Source: Apostichopus japonicus (Eukaryota; Echinodermata; Holothuroidea; Aspidochirotida; Stichopodidae). From it: a DNA stretch of 64,000 nt. The position numbers and the translations under genes are program-made. This document shows, piece after piece, positions 58,567 through 64,000 of this stretch. Location: assembly GCF_037975245.1 (NCBI RefSeq), contig NC_092577.1:24733398-24797397 (forward strand). The letters are read 5' to 3'. The stretch's first letter is position 1. Each line of letters begins with the position of its first letter. Under the pieces are notes generated by a model. It worked only from the letters and a program-made list of their open reading frames with translations. It did not search any database and was not told where the DNA came from.

Positions 58567-59520
58567 GTCACTGTTAGTGAGGAACGTAATGTTATAATAT
58601 AGGAAGTATTTGAAATGGCCTACGTGACGAATCAATATTTGAGAAATTAGGTCGGTTTACCTAGTCAGAATGTTATATATGTAATGAGCAATACACGATT
58701 GTTCTGGTATATTCCTTATGATGACACGCTGGTCTCGGTTTCCCGTCGGTTTACATGGAATCCCGTTGTACGCTGTGCTCGCATCTTCGTGGTTTCTCTG
58801 GAATGTTCGCGAGATATGCAAAGGACTTCCGGGAACGGAGAAGCTGGGTGGAATTGTTACTCAGGTGTATCGAAAAAAGATCGAGATGATTCTTGACATG
58901 GCGAATCGTATAAAAACCAGCCCAGGTCTGAAAGTTTCTCAGTTTCTGAACGAATACAAGCGACGACACATATTATACCATTCTACTTTATATCGTCAGT
59001 GCTCAACTGCCAGTAGTTTCTGAGGGATTGAGATATCGATACCAAGATTGATTCTACACTTCCATTCAGAAGTTTGAAGAGGACTTTGCTGTGAAACTAC
59101 AGTTTTCCAGGCTTTATTTCGGAGGTGAACAATTTCTGTCTCCGTTGAGGAAGTTCGTTACGCCAGGAGTTGGTGGCTATAAAGCTGATTTTGGTCTGAC
59201 TCAGGTAATATTTAGTCGGCGAGAAGTGACTGCTGTTTCTGGTCGCGAGAAAGTTTGTCGAGGACCAGTGAATTTCGCGGTGCAACGGACCGAGAATCGT
59301 CGCTGAGGGATATCGCCGTTGGAAGAGACCAGCGTGTTTTAAAGTGTGTCCTATCTTGTTAAGTTTGTGAGTAATTTTCTGTACATTTGTATTTACCACT
59401 TGTTGTTGTTGGTTGAAACTCCATTGTTCAATATAGTTTACGTTCTCATTCAAATTCTCTAGACTCGTCAATTTGTCTGTGTTCCTTCCAGAAACGCTTG
59501 TGTCCCGTTAACAATTAATT
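58567..59520. repeat. LTR-like dispersed repeat, copy 2
   Basis: Matches 44010-45042 over its length. It sits in the middle of LINE ORF2, so it is a younger insertion. Shared start TGTCACTGTTAGTGAGG and end CGTTAACAATTAAT. A possible 4-bp TATC duplication (58559-58562 and 59519-59522) is not compelling. Confidence 0.75.
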
Positions 59521-60200
59521 ATCGAGACTTCTCGCATTCCAACGTCATATTTTTTACGTTTTTGGGGCGGGTTGCACCGGCGTCGATGGGTTCCGGCGCT
59601 GTTCAGCAACAGAGAACCGCATAGTAATACTCCAAGCAGGGTGGTGCGTGTCATTTGCTCCGCTCTTATTGAGTTGCTCCCTGTTGACCTGTCACGGCCG
59701 GCCCTCGTTCTCAGTTCCTTGCGGGATAGGGCCTTGAATGCAATTTTTTTTACAGGGACGTCATCCTGCCGAAGTATGGCGTTCAGTGCATTCAAGGCTG
59801 AATAATTACACATGGTGTGCCTTGGTGACCAATCTGAAAAGTTATCATTGGCGATTGGGTGATGGACCGGCTGTGACAGCGTACTGCCCATGTTTTTGGG
59901 CATTGTTCCTTTCTTTTAAGCTTGTGGGAGTGGTGTCAGACCTGGACCAACCGTTTAACGGGAGACCGTTCTTGGTCGGTAGGACAGGGTTGTTTTATAT
60001 GGGGTAGATCCTCCAGTCAACTGTTGCAGCGTATTATTTGTGTTTGTTCTGTTGTTAAAAAACTTGTTTGGATGAATAGATGTGATGTTATTTTTAGGGG
60101 GAAATTTGCCAGTTGGCAGGCAGTCCTGGAGGCGGTGAAGTCTGACATTCGCCTTCAGACTGAAGGCGATTTTCAAATTATATCTGCACACCTCACAACT
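59521..60200 (+). pseudogene. LINE ORF2 C-terminal fragments
   Basis: Frames with ICSALIELLPVDLSRPALV, DGRPFLVGRTG and KKLVWMNRCDVIFRGKFASW resemble the C-terminal part of L1-group ORF2 (V...R..V.F.G), consistent with the LINE continuing past the inserted LTR. No stop or tail is defined. Confidence 0.5.
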
Positions 60201-60539
60201 TAAGCAGACCTGTCAACCTGTTTCACCCCAAAATGGGGAGAATAACATTTTTCATGGGCCAAAAAATAGCGAGAATAAGGGGGAAATAGGGAGGTTGGTA
60301 ATTTTAATCTTCGGACCCCATATTTTCATGCACCTAAGAGTGCGGGCTTATTAACTGCAAATTCAGGCGTTCAACATCTCAACGCAAAACTGAAACAGGT
60401 ACGCGTGTCGGTGTTGGAATCATATTTTGAACGCTTGTGTTAAGATTCTGAATACTGTTCTCCATTTTTGGAACGCCCGGACGCTTCGTAATGAAAACCA
60501 GGTATCATCTGCCTGGCTTTAATAATCTGAACCTTATGT
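60201..60539. other. Non-coding stretch between two LINEs
   Basis: Nothing recognisable; the previous LINE 3' end may lie within it. Confidence 0.4.
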
Positions 60540-61257
60540 GTGCTTTTTACGTGCAAAGAAAACGGACACGGACCAGTCTGTAAAAAACCCACCACAAACA
60601 ACCACCAAAAGCCAACTGAAACCCAGAAACACAAATCTCTCACTAACGTAGGACACGGACCCAAAGACCAACAGAAGCAAAACAAAAACAGACACTACAA
60701 CTCCAAACCACAAACAGAAAAAACCATATGATGTAACGACCGCACAACCCCACATCTCGGCCTTTTGGCTAAGATCATGTGTAGTATCTGTTCCCTTCGG
60801 GAATGGTGATACACACCTGACGATGATCACACAGTCACAGTCCCGATGCAAGGGGACTGGGGCTGAGAGCGGATCAGTCGTTTGGTAGTTTGGTTTTCGT
60901 GCCCAGGTTCTTTCCTGGGTGACTTTTTCTTAAAAAGTATCTAAGGACTTAACTTACTCCAAATTTCATCCGGGGCACACCGTCCCGATAGTAGACGACA
61001 GGCCTTTTGGGGTACCCCTACTCACATTCACATTAAGGGTGACGAGGGATAAGGTGTCTGGTGTCATAACCTGCGATGTTTTGATAATACGGGTCTTTTC
61101 AGGCCCTTTGCGGTGTTCCCCCTTTTCCTCCGAGCGAGCGGAGTTCTCGTCAACATTGATCGAGTGGACCTCCCTGTCAGGAACAGGAGCTCCACTAGCG
61201 ACCACCGTGTCAATGAGATCAGTGGCCTGTTTCGTCTCGTCAAACCAATCGGAGGTC
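60540..61257 (-). pseudogene. LINE ORF1 tail, ORF2 start and 3' UTR
   Basis: Minus-strand ASGAPVPDREVHSINVDE repeats the ORF1 tail seen at 25750-25810. MTPDTLSLVTLNVN follows, the beginning of the ORF2 endonuclease, which then runs out after ~15 codons into 3' UTR. Most of ORF2 is absent, as in the 24.5-kb copy, so both may derive from the same internally deleted master. The U2-derived segment lies within the 3' UTR part. Confidence 0.7.
60754..60950 (+). ncRNA. U2-snRNA-headed segment (SINE-like or chimeric pseudogene)
   Basis: The first ~38 bases match the 5' end of metazoan U2 snRNA with one substitution: TCTCGGCCTTTTGGCTAAGA (stem I) and GTAGTATCTGTTC (branch-point recognition). After that the U2 sequence stops and unrelated DNA with hairpins (TTCCC-TTCGG-GAA; CCCAGG-TTCTTT-CCTGGG) follows to about 60950. 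It is opposite in strand to the surrounding LINE segment. SINEs with U1/U2-derived heads and U2-targeting LINEs are both known. Not a functional U2 gene. Confidence 0.65.
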
Positions 61258-62204
61258 AGAGTTCACTTCTCGTGGAGTGCGGACGTGTTTTCGGCTGCTC
61301 TCCACTTTTCGTTCACCACACCTTTTTGTGTTTTTACGTTGGCCTTTCATTGGTTTGCAGTTTGTGTTAGTGTAGTTTGTGTGTTTTGGGTTTGCTTCGT
61401 TTTGGTTTTTGTATAGGTGCGTGGCTTTGCCACACCCCTAGCTGTCTTGGCGGCTCGCCGTGACAGCAAAATCGTATTGTTGAGTTTTTCGGGGGAGGCT
61501 AAGGTCGTCCCGGACAAGTTTTTTCAGTTTTCCCGTTCTGTTGGTTTAAAAGTCCCGGGAGAGGTTGACGCGCTTCAGCGTAAGCCTCTCCGGGGTATGA
61601 ATTGTTTTGGATGTTCGTTTTACCTCGGAGGCTGCCCGCGTCCGAGGCGTCCAGTCGGGGGACTGAAGGTCACACCGTACGACAGTTCGGTGTGGGTGAC
61701 AGTCCTCCATCTCCCTCTGGACATGTCTGAACAGATTGTTGTGCGGACACTGGGTCGTTTTGGGAAAGTAACCGACTACGAGGAGCCGGAATTCCTTGAA
61801 TGTAAGGGTGTAAAGACCGGGACCAGACGAGTTACAACTCAAGGATTACAGCTCAAGTCCGATATCCCCTCTACCTTGTGGGCTAATGGGCACAGGGCCC
61901 ACGTTGCATATCCGGGCCAGCCTCGCACTTGTTGGAGATGTGAGCTGGAAGGGCATGAAACCAGGTTATGCCCGAACAAGCGCTGTTTACAGGTTGGGCA
62001 TACCCTGGCCGAGTGTAAAGGGACATCGTATGTAACTCGTGTGGGAAAACGGGCCATCTGGCCAGTTTATGCCCAGGCCGCTCATACGCCGCGAGAGTGG
62101 CTACGGGCGTGGTTGAAGCGGTCCCCGTCCCGGCCTCTGACGCCGTACCACCTGATGCTCCTGTCATCGCCCCAGTGTCCGACACTAGCGCCCTGGTGGA
62201 GGCC
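61258..62204 (+). pseudogene. Inverted LINE segment with ORF1
   Basis: 5' UTR TTCTCGTGGAGTGCGG leads into ORF1. The ATG used in the 24.6-kb copy is TTG here (GTCTTGGCG), so no start remains at that place. Residues parallel the other copy, including HLPLDMSEQIVVRTLGRFGK and CWRCELEGHETRLC; the second knuckle has lost its first cysteines by deletion and the third is frameshifted. The frame is cut at ~62200, joined to inverted 5' UTR. Confidence 0.75.
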
Positions 62205-62278
62205 AACGTAAAAAACACAAGGTGTGTGGTCAACGAAACGTGGAGAGCAGCCGAAAACACGTGCACACTCCACGAAAG
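62201..62278 (-). repeat. Inverted LINE 5' UTR fragment
   Basis: The reverse complement reads CTTTCGTGGAGTGTGCACGTGTTTTCGG..., matching 24473 and 61268 onward. It faces the plus-strand ORF1 segment head to tail at ~62200. Confidence 0.8.
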
Positions 62279-63010
62279 CAAACCACATATGATCGTAGTC
62301 GTAGAACTAGTAGGCCTATAGTTTCAGCACTCGTACAGTGGTAAAGTAGCCGGGTCGACTATTTCTGTAGCGTACGTAGTGTGTATGTCATGTATACTTG
62401 GTTAGGTTTGATCATCTTAATTGCCATTTCTCGTTAGGCTAACCTTATTCAGGTGCATGACCCAACTTACCGTTTCAAAATGATTTAGGCGAGCCATACT
62501 TATTACAGCAGTTCTCTCCAATTACGCTTTGATGTTTTAACAGCCATCTTTTCTTGGTATTCCGTGGGATCTCACAGTCTCAATTGTCTAGGTCGAGACA
62601 ATAACGGTCCCTCTTTGCCATAACGCCTGTAAGTTCCATATATGTAAGTTTCACGGACGAGAACTATTTCTATGGTACGAATATATATATCGGTATGGTA
62701 GATCCATCATTAGGATGTCGGTAGAACCGACCTGGCGATCACGTACTGATACAACGTTATGCCAGGTACAGCATGGATGTGGGTACATGCAGCAACTGCG
62801 CATATTGTTAACATACAAATCAAGGATTCTAGATGAGGGGTCTTTACTGCTGTACTTCAAGCAGCTACAATAGTTTTCTTGTTATACGCAGTGCTCACTG
62901 GTACTTGGCGTCTAGAGATCTACCGTACTCCACGCCATACGAACTTCATTAGCTGAATAGCCAGTGCAGATACGATACGTGTTTTTCTCGCTTCCACATC
63001 CTACATCAGT
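62279..63010. other. Non-coding stretch
   Basis: No gene or repeat recognised; possibly the promoter side of the exon at 63011, but no TATA or other element is convincing. Confidence 0.45.
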
Positions 63011-63236
63011 ATGGCATTTGCTCTCTTCGATTTTTTTAACCGAAATGAAGTTGAAATAGGCAGAACTGCCTGGATTTCATCTAAGCATCGCACGCAATTT
63101 TCAAACGAAGTATGGGAGCATCAAGAAGTTGTTAATGTCGCCTGCCCCAAAAAGATGTCCTTACAACTAACGAGGCCAAACATTACAGAGCCTGCCAACT
63201 CCGAAACGTATCCGGCCAAAGTAGTATGGTTTTCAG
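63011..63236 (+). CDS. Probable first coding exon, unrecognised gene
   Basis: ATG (CATCAGTATGG) starts MAFALFDFFNRNEVEIGRTAWI, the kind of opening (short hydrophobic strand, acidic VE, W) seen in first exons of invertebrate BEN- or transposon-associated proteins that start with A.V.F...N.VEVV...W. A donor-like CAG|GTTACT at 63236/63237 follows PAKVVWFS, and past it the composition turns AT-rich and implausible, so I end the exon there. The assignment is by pattern, and no second exon is inside the window. Confidence 0.4.
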
Positions 63237-64000
63237 GTTACTTGTGTTGCCCTAGGCCCTACAAGTATCATAAACTTTGCGGATTCCGCAGTGTTCATTT
63301 GATTTTTTTCCACAAGATATTTATTCATACGAACAAATGCGTGTAATGCTTTTACTAGGTTAGTGTACAGTTAATTCTGAACGATTTCCTTCTGGTCGTC
63401 CATTTTTATACGGCTAACGTCCAATCTCAGGTTAGCGAGCATTCACAATATCTCCGTTTTCAGCTATATGAAAAGGAAGTAATTGTTTCAATTTAAGGCT
63501 TATGAAAACGTGCTACGTATTTAAAGGTAGTAATGTTTAATTGCTAGAAGTTTTCAAAAAGTACTTTTCCTGGAAGTGGTTACTCTCCAAATTGTTCGGA
63601 ATTTTGACCAGTTTTGGTGGCCAGGCAGCCATATTTGAATACTGTATCTGGCATATTTGGGCATATTGGCTTCAAATATAGCACGCTATCACTAAAACTA
63701 AGTGTTTCTTGAAATCCTCACCAGTTGTGACAATAAACCCATCATGAATTTCAGTCAATCGATCTCGTGGTGAACGGCAAAGAATTCATATAAAGTAAAT
63801 ATATTCTTAAGCAGTCATACAAGGAAGGGCCCTACCCAAATTTACCACTTACTTGGGTTGCATAATGAATTATGAGAATGACACAAACCGAATAAGACAG
63901 CTACAGTGCACTTATAAAATGTTCAACCATGCATGCAGTGTAGTGTGAAATATCTGTCAGAAACTTTTGATTTTATTCTATGCTTTTGACCACCTAATCA
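63237..64000. other. Non-coding stretch (possible intron)
   Basis: AT-rich with no recognised features; may be intron 1 of the preceding exon. Confidence 0.4.

Larger units (their letters stand above)
55983..60200 (+). mobile_element. 5'-truncated Nimb/Tx1-like LINE split by an LTR-like repeat
   Basis: The order is ORF1 zinc knuckles, ORF1 tail, ORF2 endonuclease, reverse transcriptase to YADD, a 0.95-kb LTR-like repeat, then ORF2 C-terminal fragments. The 3' end is not defined. It is a different subfamily from the LINEs at 24.5 and 61 kb. All parts are frameshifted. Confidence 0.75.
60540..62278. mobile_element. Inverted, twin-priming-like LINE copy
   Basis: The same family as 24456-26110. 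Read on the minus strand: sense 5' UTR (62278-62201), an inverted segment holding 5' UTR plus ORF1 (62200-61258), then a sense segment from ORF1 tail to the 3' end GCACGTAAAAAGCAC (61257-60540). An inverted 5' part joined to a sense 3' part is what twin priming during target-primed reverse transcription yields. The extra sense 5' UTR piece is unusual. A clear TSD was not found. Confidence 0.75.

Noticed and set aside
60754-60950. A functional U2 snRNA gene
   Set aside because: Only the first ~38 bases match; the Sm site and 3' stem-loops of U2 are absent.

Overview
The window looks like repeat-rich, AT-biased nuclear DNA from a marine invertebrate. An echinoderm such as a sea cucumber is my best guess, based on the mix of element families (Nimb/Tx1-type LINEs, hAT MITEs, MULEs with a Ulp1 protease, and a PIN/XPG-plus-CXC transposon protein). 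I found no single-copy host gene that fixes the species. Coding signal is almost entirely transposon-derived, with GT-AG splice sites, TSDs and frame-disrupting mutations typical of a eukaryotic accessory region.

Layout. 1-10 kb: a 10-bp satellite, a TIR-like repeat family, a TA/CATA microsatellite, a hAT MITE with a perfect 8-bp TSD, and several palindromes. 10-12 kb: relics (minus strand) of a large transposon protein of the same type as the next element. 13.7-19.2 kb: the most striking unit, a 5.46-kb DNA transposon with ~130-bp terminal inverted repeats. It carries one intronless gene (minus strand, about 1,460 codons, broken by three frameshifts) with N-terminal Cys/His clusters, a DDE-like core, a PIN/XPG-like nuclease region split by a frameshift, an H2TH-like GCDTTS motif and a C-terminal CXC zinc cluster. 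It fits the Academ superfamily best. 19.2-21.6 kb: diverged duplicated non-coding blocks. 21.7-26.4 kb: a Mutator-like element whose transposase, SWIM finger, Ulp1/SENP-type protease and PHD-like finger lie in one reading frame. It is interrupted by a 1.65-kb LINE with a 13-bp TSD; the host frame continues exactly across the insertion.

26.8-34 kb is mostly MITEs and tandem repeats. 34-37.2 kb holds exons of a chromodomain gene relic and the 3' end plus LTR of a Ty3/gypsy element (minus). 37-44 kb is mostly featureless, with a zinc-finger exon and another hAT MITE. 44-45 kb and 58.6-59.5 kb are two copies of one LTR-like repeat. 47.9-49.9 kb and 55.0-55.9 kb are two further, unrelated MULE-type transposase relics. 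51.4-52.2 kb is a foldback element built from inverted arrays of a TTGGGCGAAATG motif. 53.7-54.2 kb is a C-rich minisatellite. 56.0-60.2 kb is a third LINE (ORF1 zinc knuckles, endonuclease, reverse transcriptase) split by the LTR-like repeat. 60.5-62.3 kb is a LINE copy in an inverted, twin-priming-like arrangement that also contains a U2-snRNA-derived segment. A probable first coding exon of an unrecognised gene begins at 63,011.

The window is a nest of transposons in which relative ages can be read from insertions: a MITE inside the XPG transposon, a LINE inside the MULE, an LTR inside a LINE, and a U2-derived module inside a LINE.
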